A program made the translations under genes and the position numbers. The notes beneath the pieces are model-generated. The model saw only the letters and a program-made list of their open reading frames with translations, was not told where the DNA came from and ran no database searches. Source: Marinovum sp. (GTDB lineage Bacteria; Pseudomonadota; Alphaproteobacteria; Rhodobacterales; Rhodobacteraceae). From it: a stretch of 8,969 nucleotides of DNA. The stretch lies in NCBI GenBank assembly GCA_002684375.1, contig NYVC01000033.1, positions 33,098-42,066 on the forward strand, written 5' to 3'. This document shows positions 1 through 6,231 of the stretch, piece after piece. Numbering within the stretch: the first letter of the stretch is position 1; every line of letters begins with the position of its first letter.

Positions 1-4
1 TCAC

Positions 5-31
5 GCCGGATCAGGGCCATCCCGATCCGGC
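5..31. repeat. Inverted repeat (hairpin) downstream of gabD
   Basis: Bases 5-12 (GCCGGATC) pair with 24-31 (GATCCGGC). After a bulged A at 13, 14-16 (GGG) pair with 21-23 (CCC), leaving the loop CCAT. The position just past the gabD stop suggests a transcription terminator. However, the run of five A follows the repeat on the plus strand, so a gabD transcript has its U-run before the hairpin and not after it, which is not the canonical intrinsic layout. The same bases are also open in plus-strand frame 3 up to a TAA at 63-65, so they could be the tail of a convergent gene. The pairing is certain; the role is not. Confidence 0.45.
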
Positions 32-61
32 AAAAATCATGAAAGATGCCGGTCGGTGTGT

Positions 62-1540
62 TTAAACCGACATGCAGATATATTTCATCTCAAGGTAATC
101 TTCGATGCCGTGGTGGCTGCCTTCCCGGCCCAATCCGGATTGCTTGATGCCGCCAAACGGGGCCACTTCGGTTGAAATGATACCCGTGTTTACGCCGACA
201 ATGCCATATTCCAACGCCTCGGCAACCTTGTAGACCCGCGATAAATCCTTTGCATAAAAATAGCTGGCCAAGCCGAAAATTGTGTCGTTTGCTAACGCGA
301 TGACCTCATCTTCATCCTCAAACTTAAACAGAGGTGCGAAAGGACCAAAGGTTTCTTCCGTCGAGACGGCCATATCGCGGGTCGCCCCGGTGATGATCGT
401 TGGCGCCAGGAAATGGCCGGGTCCTTGATGGGCCTCACCCCCTAAAATGACCTGACCGCCTTTTGTGGTGGCATCGGTGATATGTTCCTGCACCTTGATC
501 ATTGCATCGGCATTGATCAGCGGTCCCAGCGCAGTGCCGGCCTCAAGCCCGTCGCCGACCTTCATTTTGCCAACGGCTGCGGCGAGTTTTTCAGCAAAGG
601 CATCATAGACGCCGGATTGCACGTAGATCCGGTTGGCGCAAACGCAGGTTTGGCCATTGTTGCGAAACTTGCACATGATCGCACCTTCAACGGCGGCATC
701 AAGATCTGCATCATCAAATACGATAAAAGGGGCGTTGCCTCCCAGCTCCATTGAGCATTTCATTACTTGGTCGGCGGCCTGGCGAAGCAGGATGCGGCCG
801 ATTTCAGTCGAACCGGTGAAAGTCAGTTTGCGCACGATTGGATTTTCACAAAATTCTTTGCCGATCGCAGAGGACTTGGTAGAGGGGATGATCGAAAGCA
901 CGCCTTTAGGGAGGCCGGCGCGGTCGGCCAAAACCCCCATGACCAGAGCCGATAGTGGTGTCTCTGCGGCAGGTCGCGCAACAAAGGCACAGCCTGCGGC
1001 CAGGGCCGGGGCGGCTTTGCGGGTGATCATCGCATTGGGGAAGTTCCACGGGGTGATCGAGGCGGCAACCCCGATGGGTTGTTTGATCACAGTGATCCGT
1101 TTGTCGGGCTGATGGCCGGGAATGGTCTCGCCATAAATCCGCTTGGCCTCTTCGGCGAAAAATTCGATAAAGGAGGCTCCATAGCCAATTTCGCCCTTGG
1201 ACTCAGCCAGCGGTTTGCCTTGTTCTGCGGTCAGGATGGTGGCGAGATCATCAGCGTTTTCCATCATAAGATCATACCAACGACGCAGGATATTTGCGCG
1301 TTCCTTGCCGGTGCGGGCGGCCCAAGATCTTTGGGCAATTTCGGCTTTTGCGATTGCATCGGCGGTTTGCGCCCGAGTGAAATCTGCGACATTGGCTACC
1401 ACGTCACCGCGGGCCGGGTTGCGCACGGGAAAGGTTGCGCCACCTTCACCATCTACCCATTCGCCGGCCAAATAGCCCTGAGTGGCAAGCAGACTGGGGT
1501 CTTTTAATAGCGACTGTAAATTTGTCATGTCATCTAACAT
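62..1540 (-). CDS. gabD: NAD(P)-dependent succinate-semialdehyde dehydrogenase (GabD)
   Basis: This soluble cytoplasmic enzyme of the aldehyde dehydrogenase superfamily oxidises succinate semialdehyde to succinate, the last step of GABA breakdown before the TCA cycle. The protein is 492 aa (E. coli GabD is 482) and resembles it along its whole length. Using the start chosen here, ITPWNFPN is at about 162-169 with the oxyanion Asn at 166, FTGSTEIG is at 241-248, and the general-base Glu 265 sits in MELGG. The nucleophile Cys 299 lies in GQTCVCANR, and EETFGPF is at 395-401. A second Cys at 301 makes the Cys-x-Cys pair known as a redox switch in human SSADH. The upstream in-frame Met (codon at 1567) is rejected because AGGAG (1552-1548) sits 7 nt before the ATG at 1540. 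The gene is divergent from the hydrolase gene. Oddity: the coenzyme-binding segment reads ARPAAETP, with Arg where the family usually has Lys (KPA). A related semialdehyde substrate, such as glutarate semialdehyde, cannot be excluded. Confidence 0.9.
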   Translation of the reverse strand: MLDDMTNLQSLLKDPSLLATQGYLAGEWVDGEGGATFPVRNPARGDVVANVADFTRAQTADAIAKAEIAQRSWAARTGKERANILRRWYDLMMENADDLATILTAEQGKPLAESKGEIGYGASFIEFFAEEAKRIYGETIPGHQPDKRITVIKQPIGVAASITPWNFPNAMITRKAAPALAAGCAFVARPAAETPLSALVMGVLADRAGLPKGVLSIIPSTKSSAIGKEFCENPIVRKLTFTGSTEIGRILLRQAADQVMKCSMELGGNAPFIVFDDADLDAAVEGAIMCKFRNNGQTCVCANRIYVQSGVYDAFAEKLAAAVGKMKVGDGLEAGTALGPLINADAMIKVQEHITDATTKGGQVILGGEAHQGPGHFLAPTIITGATRDMAVSTEETFGPFAPLFKFEDEDEVIALANDTIFGLASYFYAKDLSRVYKVAEALEYGIVGVNTGIISTEVAPFGGIKQSGLGREGSHHGIEDYLEMKYICMSV

Positions 1541-1545
1541 CACGG

Positions 1546-1552
1546 CACTCCT
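1546..1552 (-). promoter_or_regulatory. Ribosome binding site that sets the gabD start
   Basis: On the minus strand this reads AGGAGTG, leaving 7 nt between AGGAG and the ATG at 1540-1538. It favours that ATG over the upstream Met codon at 1567-1565 and over the one four codons further in (1528-1526). I see no comparable site before either alternative. Confidence 0.7.
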
Positions 1553-1587
1553 GAAAAATGTTCTCATTATGTCATTTCAAGTCTACA

Positions 1588-1593
1588 TATAAT
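1588..1593 (+). promoter_or_regulatory. Candidate -10 box for the hydrolase-creatinase genes
   Basis: A perfect TATAAT lies in the 81-bp gap between gabD and the divergent hydrolase gene. A start near 1600 would leave a leader of about 22 nt containing the AAAAGGA ribosome binding site (1606-1612). No good TTGACA-like -35 sits 16-18 bp upstream (the 17-bp position reads CATTAT), so the promoter may be weak or activator-dependent. The same gap must also hold the gabD promoter on the other strand, for which a CATAAT-like -10 is the only candidate I see. Confidence 0.4.
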
Positions 1594-1621
1594 TGTCCAG
1601 CTTTGAAAAGGAACCAGGCCT

Positions 1622-2446
1622 ATGGATTTTGATGACGCATACGCAAATGCAGCCTATATTCCCGGTGCTGCTGCCTATCCGGAACGCTGGCGACAAAATG
1701 CGGCGGAATTTCGCGACGGGCTGCTATCCGCCGGACAGGCAGAATTGGATATAACCTATGGTCAAAGCACGAGATCCCGTCTCGATCTTTTCTTACCGGA
1801 CAAGGCACCGCGGGGCCTGCTGATATTTGTGCACGGCGGCTATTGGCTAAAATTTGACAAATCATACTGGTCGCATCTGGCGGCTGGGCCGCTGCATCAC
1901 GGATGGGCGGTGGCGATGCCGTCCTATGATCTGTGCCCCGAGGTGACGATTGCCCAGATTACCCGGCAAATTGTCCAGGCTGTAATTTGTGCGGCAGGGC
2001 GTGTTGACGGTGGGCTTGTGCTCAGTGGGCATTCGGCGGGGGGTCATCTGGTGGCACGGATGCTGGCACCCGGCATGCTGCCCAACGCTGTGATGCAACG
2101 GGTGCAACGGGTGGTGCCGATCTCGCCGGTGGCGGATCTGCGGCCTTTGCTGCAAACCGCGATGAACGCCCAGTTTGGTATGGATGCGGCTCAGGCTGCT
2201 GCTGAAAGTCCTGTTTTGCAACAGGCCCCAAAGCTGCCAGTGACCGTTTGGGTCGGCGCAGAGGAGCGGCCTGTTTTTCTGGATCAGGCGCGCTGGTTGG
2301 TCGAGGCGTGGCAGGCTGATCCGGAGAGGCCTGATCTTGAGCAGACCGATGTGGGGCATGTGGTCAGCCCGGGCCAGCATCATTTCAATGTGATCGAGGA
2401 TATGGCCCACGCTCAGTCTGCTCTGACCACGGCGCTTTTTGCCTAG
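1622..2446 (+). CDS. Alpha/beta hydrolase, arylformamidase (kynurenine formamidase)-like
   Basis: This is a 274-aa soluble alpha/beta-hydrolase with no signal peptide. The oxyanion-hole motif HGGYW is at 71-75, as in the arylformamidase/BNA7-type esterase group. The nucleophile elbow GHSAG is at 136-140 with Ser 138, followed by GHL. The likely catalytic His is in HHFNVIED (253 or 254). The segment VGAEERPVF (211-219) sits where related formamidases carry their acid, and the aligned residue here appears to be Glu 215, not Asp. The start has AAAAGGA 9 nt upstream. It is followed 135 bp later by creatinase on the same strand and is divergent from gabD. Family members cleave N-formylkynurenine or other small esters and amides. 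No tryptophan-pathway gene (kynurenine 2,3-dioxygenase, kynureninase) is nearby, so the true substrate is open; given creatinase next door, a small amide or ester from the same catabolic route is an inference only. Confidence 0.8.
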   Translation: MDFDDAYANAAYIPGAAAYPERWRQNAAEFRDGLLSAGQAELDITYGQSTRSRLDLFLPDKAPRGLLIFVHGGYWLKFDKSYWSHLAAGPLHHGWAVAMPSYDLCPEVTIAQITRQIVQAVICAAGRVDGGLVLSGHSAGGHLVARMLAPGMLPNAVMQRVQRVVPISPVADLRPLLQTAMNAQFGMDAAQAAAESPVLQQAPKLPVTVWVGAEERPVFLDQARWLVEAWQADPERPDLEQTDVGHVVSPGQHHFNVIEDMAHAQSALTTALFA

Positions 2447-2568
2447 GCTTAGAATATACTTGCCATATGGTGTGTCTTAGTCGATGACTGCGGGGGGTTC
2501 GGCGATGGCGTCGCTGAATATCTGCACATTTTGCCCCGCTCCGTCCTGAACGCCGGGACCTTTCTGTA

Positions 2569-2576
2569 AAGGAGGG
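2569..2576 (+). promoter_or_regulatory. Strong ribosome binding site for creatinase
   Basis: AAGGAGGG lies 5 nt before the ATG at 2582, nearly a full anti-Shine-Dalgarno match and the strongest in the window. It picks 2582 over the next in-frame ATG two codons later (2588). The rest of the 2447-2581 gap holds a CCATATGG palindrome (2463-2470) preceded by a -35-like TTGCCA (2460-2465) with no convincing -10, so it is unclear whether creatinase has its own promoter or is read from the hydrolase promoter. Confidence 0.7.
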
Positions 2577-2581
2577 TCGAC

Positions 2582-3790
2582 ATGACAATGCGTCCTGATA
2601 TGTATCAATTCCACAATGGAGAGAAGGCCTGTTTGCCGTTCTCTGACACCGAGTATGAGGCGCGTTTGTCGTTGCTTCGTGCCACAATGCGGCAGGTTGG
2701 TTGCACCGCCGCTGTTCTGACCTCTATGCATAATATCGCCTATTATGCGGGGTTCCTTTATTGCGCCTTTGGTCGCCCTTATGCGCTGGTTGTGACAGCC
2801 GAACAATCGGTCACAATTTCGGCGGGCATCGATGCCGGTCAACCCTGGCGCCGGTGCTATGGGGATAATCTCACCTATAGCGACTGGAAGCGGGACAACT
2901 TTTGGCGCGCCATTCATCATGTTACCGGCGCTGGACAGGTGATTGGCTATGAGGCGGATCATTTGGTGGTGGCGCAGCGCGCCAAGCTGGAGGCGTTTCT
3001 AAGACCTGAGCGGACCGTTGATCTGGCACCGGCCACGATGGGTCAAAGGCTGCATAAATCAGCGGCTGAAATTGCGCTGATTCGCCAAGGCGCACAAGTG
3101 GCTGATATTGGGGGCTATGCCATCCGGGATGCCATTCGCGAGGGGGCCCGCGAAATGGAGGTTGCGATGATCGGTCGCAATGCAATGGAGACCGAGATTG
3201 CCCGCCGGTTTCCAATGGCGGAATACCGCGATACCTGGGTGTGGTTCCAATCGGGCCTCAATACCGACGGGGCGCATAATCCGGTGACGGGACGCAGGCT
3301 TATGCGCGGCGATATCCTGTCGTTGAATACCTTTCCGATGATCAATGGCTATTACACTGCGCTTGAGCGCACGCTGTTTGTGCAAGAGGTTGATCGCGAA
3401 AGTTTACGCCTGTGGCAGGCCAATGTGGCGGCGCATGAGCTGGGAATGACGCTGTTGCGACCCGGCACCACCTGTGCCGCAATCACCGCGCAACTGAACC
3501 AGTTTTTCGAACAAGAGGGTCTGTTGCAATATCGTAGCTTTGGCTATGGGCATTCGTTTGGGGTGCTGTCGCATTATTATGGCCGTGAGGCGGGGTTGGA
3601 ATTGCGTGAGGATATCGAGACAGTGATAACCCCCGGTATGGTGATTTCAATGGAGCCGATGCTGACCTTGCCGCAAGGCATGCCCGGTGCCGGTGGATAT
3701 CGCGAGCATGATATTTTATTGATCACCGACACGGGCAACGAGCGACTGACCGGATATCCCTATGGGCCAGATTTTAATATCGTTGGTTAA
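2582..3790 (+). CDS. Creatinase (creatine amidinohydrolase, M24 fold)
   Basis: Creatinase hydrolyses creatine to sarcosine and urea (EC 3.5.3.3) in the cytoplasm, as a homodimer. The protein is 402 aa against 403 in Pseudomonas putida creatinase and follows that sequence, as I remember it, from end to end. An N-terminal creatinase domain (about 1-155) is followed by the pita-bread M24 domain. The key residues are all present: the catalytic His 232 in DGAHNP, Glu 262 in TALERTL, His 324 in GYGHSFG, Arg 335 in YYGREAG, Glu 358 in SMEPM and His 376 in YREHD. The N-domain Phe 63 and Arg 65 in CAFGRPY contribute to the partner subunit's site. As in other creatinases, the metal ligands of M24 aminopeptidases are not retained as a set. 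DddP, another M24 enzyme of roseobacters, is much less similar. The gene lies downstream of the hydrolase. No sarcosine oxidase, creatininase or urease is in the window, so the rest of the pathway must be elsewhere. Confidence 0.92.
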   Translation: MTMRPDMYQFHNGEKACLPFSDTEYEARLSLLRATMRQVGCTAAVLTSMHNIAYYAGFLYCAFGRPYALVVTAEQSVTISAGIDAGQPWRRCYGDNLTYSDWKRDNFWRAIHHVTGAGQVIGYEADHLVVAQRAKLEAFLRPERTVDLAPATMGQRLHKSAAEIALIRQGAQVADIGGYAIRDAIREGAREMEVAMIGRNAMETEIARRFPMAEYRDTWVWFQSGLNTDGAHNPVTGRRLMRGDILSLNTFPMINGYYTALERTLFVQEVDRESLRLWQANVAAHELGMTLLRPGTTCAAITAQLNQFFEQEGLLQYRSFGYGHSFGVLSHYYGREAGLELREDIETVITPGMVISMEPMLTLPQGMPGAGGYREHDILLITDTGNERLTGYPYGPDFNIVG

Positions 3791-3803
3791 CCCGCCAAAT
3801 GCG

Positions 3804-3825
3804 CGCGCGCCCTCTCCGGTGCGCG
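3804..3825 (+). terminator. Probable intrinsic terminator after creatinase
   Basis: Bases 3804-3811 (CGCGCGCC) pair with 3818-3825 (GGTGCGCG), including one G-U pair, around the loop CTCTCC. The hairpin starts 14 bases after the creatinase stop and is followed by GGGCTTTCT. The T-run is short (3829-3831), so termination may be partial. The alternating GC on the left arm allows slipped pairings. Position and composition fit the end of the hydrolase-creatinase transcript. Confidence 0.45.
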
Positions 3826-3836
3826 GGCTTTCTGGG

Positions 3837-3865
3837 TTGTTTGATCGCAAAGGGCTGCATATGAT
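3837..3865 (+). promoter_or_regulatory. Candidate promoter of the DUF1523 gene
   Basis: TTGTTT (3837-3842) and TATGAT (3860-3865) are separated by 17 bp, a fair sigma-70 type pair (the -10 matches five of six, the -35 only the TTG). Initiation near 3872 would give a leader of about 20 nt that includes AGGA (3883-3886), 5 nt before the ATG at 3892. It lies after the probable creatinase terminator, so the downstream gene would be transcribed on its own. Confidence 0.35.
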
Positions 3866-3891
3866 TGCGTTAGGTTGTTTGCAGGATTAAT

Positions 3892-4545
3892 ATGACATAT
3901 TTTATTTGGACGTTTAGACTGGTTTTTATATCGCTGGTACTTGGATTTTTGCACTATACACTGCCGCAGCACGATATTGTGCGGATCACTGGGACCGATA
4001 TCATTCGACGTGATTTTGGTGGGTTCAACCAAATTTTCTATGCGGATAATCAAAATGGTGATGAGACGGTGCAAAGCCGCGATCTTCGGTTGATCAGTGC
4101 GGTGCGAACTGACGGCAGTGTCAGTGTCTACCGCAACGAAGATACTGGCTGGGGATGGCCACCTTATTTCAAGTTTGGCACCTCAAATATACAGGCGCAG
4201 GCAACGGACCTGATCTCGACCAAAAATGCCGAGACGATGACATGGGTTTTATTGCGTCACTATGGCTGGCGTTCAGAGCTGTTGTCGATCTATCCAAATG
4301 TGGTGCGGATGCGGGTGATTGAAGATCCCGAAATGCGGGTGATTCCCTGGCAAAATATCTTGACCTTGATCGGTTTTTTTGGCGTTTTCTGGATGATCAG
4401 GGTGCGCTGGCTGCGGTTTTGGGTCGCGCGGGTAGACCCCATGCTTGAGACTGTGACAGACACTCTTGAAGAGGCCGAAACGGGTGTTCGGGCACGCGCT
4501 GGGCGTCTTGCGGGGCGGCTGCGCCGGTTGTTCAAGGCAGATTGA
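3892..4545 (+). CDS. DUF1523 family membrane protein
   Basis: This 217-aa protein has unknown function. A transmembrane helix at about 5-22 is followed by a soluble domain (about 25-150), which should be periplasmic or on the outer face if the N-terminus is inside. A second helix at about 154-169 follows, then a cytoplasmic tail rich in Arg (199-212). The soluble part contains the motif RNEDTGWGWPPYFKF at 81-95 and RHYGWR at 122-127, the aromatic-rich blocks I associate with DUF1523, a family seen mainly in alphaproteobacteria. The tail begins with an acidic stretch (about 182-198) and ends as a basic amphipathic segment. No catalytic motif or lipobox is visible. The start has AGGA 5 nt upstream. 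The gene stands alone: it is behind a probable terminator and converges on soeC with a 64-bp gap. Neither neighbour suggests a role. Family assignment is from recall and fairly firm; topology is inferred from hydrophobicity. Confidence 0.8.
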   Translation: MTYFIWTFRLVFISLVLGFLHYTLPQHDIVRITGTDIIRRDFGGFNQIFYADNQNGDETVQSRDLRLISAVRTDGSVSVYRNEDTGWGWPPYFKFGTSNIQAQATDLISTKNAETMTWVLLRHYGWRSELLSIYPNVVRMRVIEDPEMRVIPWQNILTLIGFFGVFWMIRVRWLRFWVARVDPMLETVTDTLEEAETGVRARAGRLAGRLRRLFKAD

Positions 4546-4564
4546 GCTATACCGTAAATCCGGG

Positions 4565-4592
4565 GTCTGCGGGCGGTGGGCCGCCCACAGAC
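4565..4592. terminator. Strong hairpin between convergent DUF1523 gene and soeC
   Basis: Bases 4565-4576 (GTCTGCGGGCGG) pair with 4581-4592 (CCGCCCACAGAC) around a 4-base loop. Of twelve positions one is mismatched, C4570 with A4587. In RNA from the minus strand this becomes a G-U pair, so the stem is fully paired in the soeC transcript. It starts 18 bases past the soeC stop and 20 past the DUF1523 stop, as expected for a shared bidirectional terminator. Neither side has a T-run, so it may act with Rho or as a 3'-end protecting stem. Confidence 0.55.
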
Positions 4593-4609
4593 ATATCGCC
4601 CGTTGGATG

Positions 4610-5485
4610 CTAACGCTTGCCGTAATAAAGCCCAACGACGTGTTCTGCTTGCGCGAAAAACAACCAACGCGATACGCAGACGCCGGCCAGATGTGCGGCG
4701 GCTGCTAAAAACAGCGCTAGGACATAGTTAAACGGGCTCATAATCAGTATAACCGGTGCGAGCACCATCAAGCCCAAGGCGATAATCCGCAGTTTTGCTG
4801 CGTGTTTGCGACCAACAACGTGTATAAATTCGCTCATCAGATAATTGGTTCCGGTATGGGGCGGCTCGAAGGCCCGTACCGAACCAATATGGCCAAGACC
4901 CGTGGCGCTTTCTATGGTGGTGCCCGAACGTTTAAGGCGGGTATCACCCACGACCCAATAGACGATCTGCACACAGCCTGCCGATCCCAGAAGGATAAGC
5001 GCCAGAAACCCCGCGCCTGCCAGGAGCGCCCCACCTGCCAGTGATAGGCTGACAAATAGCACGGGTGTCAGTGGCATGTTCCAGCGCGGAACAGTTTTCA
5101 GCTGTGCATAGATCATCGAGGTGCAATAGACCGTGGCAAGCGATAGTGCCGCGCCGATTTGGCCCAAAATGGGCATGCGCAAATCTAAGAAAACCAGACC
5201 TGCGCCATAGATACCCATCACCACCAAAGCACCAACAGCGGCCCAGGCCTCGCGGCTAAGCCAGCTTGTTTGCCATTGGCTAAAGGCTTTCAGAGCCCGT
5301 TCCGGATGGCCCAGATGAAAGGTCGATGCCAGTAATCCGCCAACGGCCAGCAGATAGGCCACCGCGAAAAAAGCAAAGGCCAGCCAGCCCGTAACCAGTG
5401 GTAGGCCAAGTCCTAAAAAAGCCAAAAGCCCAAAGCCGATGCCGGATAGGGTGGTGAATAATATGACAGAAGGTGCCGGATGCAT
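4610..5485 (-). CDS. soeC: DmsC-type membrane anchor subunit, probable sulfite dehydrogenase SoeC
   Basis: This 291-aa, very hydrophobic protein is the membrane anchor of the complex; it passes electrons between the iron-sulfur subunit and the quinone pool. About eight transmembrane helices can be drawn, near 8-28, 35-55, 80-100, 107-127, 139-157, 158-178, 233-250 and 252-270, as in the DmsC family. The N-terminal HPAPSVILFTTLSG, the loop STFHLGHPERALKAF (54-68) with SREAW (77-81), and EPPHTGTNYLMSEF (207-220) are typical of SoeC/DmsC anchors. The His residues in the HLGHPE loop and in FIHVVGRKH are candidates for quinone-site residues, by inference. The start codon overlaps the soeB stop as TGATG, sharing one base, with GGAG 8 nt upstream inside soeB, so translation is probably coupled. 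It is last in the operon, and a hairpin follows the stop. DmsC of a DMSO reductase is the alternative name; the accompanying catalytic subunit argues for SoeC. Confidence 0.85.
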   Translation of the reverse strand: MHPAPSVILFTTLSGIGFGLLAFLGLGLPLVTGWLAFAFFAVAYLLAVGGLLASTFHLGHPERALKAFSQWQTSWLSREAWAAVGALVVMGIYGAGLVFLDLRMPILGQIGAALSLATVYCTSMIYAQLKTVPRWNMPLTPVLFVSLSLAGGALLAGAGFLALILLGSAGCVQIVYWVVGDTRLKRSGTTIESATGLGHIGSVRAFEPPHTGTNYLMSEFIHVVGRKHAAKLRIIALGLMVLAPVILIMSPFNYVLALFLAAAAHLAGVCVSRWLFFAQAEHVVGLYYGKR

Positions 5486-6231
5486 CAGAGTTTCTCCAGT
5501 GTTTTATCAAGCCAGCCCAAAAACCCCTTGGGGTTTTCGGCAACAGGCGCGAGAAGGGGCGCGAGAATGTCGATTTCATCCAACGTGTCTTTCGGCCGTG
5601 GCGGCAGGTATTTATTGATCGGTTTGGTGCCCAACTCGGGCATAAGATCCATTCCACCACGCTCGGCCACCAACTGGCTGACCTCGCTGTCCTCATCGCC
5701 AAGATCGCCGAAATGCCGTGCCCCGGCCGGACAGGTCCGCACGCAGGATGGCACCCGGTCTTCTTCGGGCAGGTTCTCGTTGTAAATCCGGTCGACGCAA
5801 AGCGTGCATTTCTTCATCACACCTTCTGCTGCGTCCAACTCGCGTGCGCCGTAAGGGCAGGCCCAAGCGCAGAGCCCGCAGCCGATGCAATCGCTTTCAT
5901 TGACCAGTACAATCCCGTCCTCGACGCGTTTGTAGCTTGCCCCTGTAGGGCACACAGTCACGCAAGGGGCGTCGTCGCAATGCAGGCAGGATTTTGGGAA
6001 ATGGATCAGCTGTGCTGCACCGATATCGGGCTGTACCTCATAGCTATGCACCCGGTTCAGGAAGGTGCCTGAGGCCTCTTTACTATAGGGATTTTGATCG
6101 CTGAGCGGCGCACCATAGTTCTCGGTGTTCCAGCCCTTGCAACTGATCACGCAAGCATGGCAGCCCACGCAGGTATCAAGATCGATTACAAGGCCCAGTT
6201 TTCGCTGGGTGGTTTCGGGGAGCTGTGTCAT
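5485..6231 (-). CDS. soeB: Four-cluster ferredoxin subunit, probable sulfite dehydrogenase SoeB (DmsB family)
   Basis: This is the electron-transfer subunit of the complex, carrying electrons between the molybdenum subunit and the membrane anchor. The protein is 248 aa with 16 Cys in four groups, enough for four [4Fe-4S] clusters: 21/24/27/31 (CVGCHAC), 82/85/90/94, 115/118/121/125 (CIGCGLCAWAC), and 142/145/163/167, the last with a 17-residue insert. The tail contains KPINKYLPPRP (203-213), typical of this subfamily. No Tat or Sec signal is present, in line with a cytoplasmic-facing complex. The ATG at 6231 overlaps the soeA stop as ATGA, with GGAAGG 7 nt upstream. An upstream in-frame TTG at 6246 lies within soeA and is less likely. 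The gene sits between soeA and soeC. By family alone it could be DmsB, but the roseobacter-style sequence and partner subunits favour SoeB. Confidence 0.87.
   Translation of the reverse strand: MTQLPETTQRKLGLVIDLDTCVGCHACVISCKGWNTENYGAPLSDQNPYSKEASGTFLNRVHSYEVQPDIGAAQLIHFPKSCLHCDDAPCVTVCPTGASYKRVEDGIVLVNESDCIGCGLCAWACPYGARELDAAEGVMKKCTLCVDRIYNENLPEEDRVPSCVRTCPAGARHFGDLGDEDSEVSQLVAERGGMDLMPELGTKPINKYLPPRPKDTLDEIDILAPLLAPVAENPKGFLGWLDKTLEKL

Noticed and set aside
1582..1599. Operator-like palindrome (ACA-N6-TGT) over the TATAAT in the gabD/hydrolase gap
   Set aside because: Only four of six inner pairs and one of the next four outer pairs match, which is expected by chance in an AT-rich gap. 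No regulator gene is in the window to tie it to.
2477..2962. Minus-strand open frame of 161 codons opposite the start of creatinase
   Set aside because: It covers the creatinase N-terminal domain, which is aligned from memory with P. putida creatinase without gaps that would need another gene.
2582..3790. DMSP lyase DddP, a roseobacter enzyme of the same M24 fold
   Set aside because: The sequence follows bacterial creatinase throughout, including FGRPY, DGAHNP, TALERT and YYGREAG, and lacks DddP's longer N-terminus.
5473..6072. Plus-strand open frame of 199 codons opposite soeB
   Set aside because: Its translation is the antisense image of the Cys-rich soeB gene and matches nothing known to me; soeB is certain.
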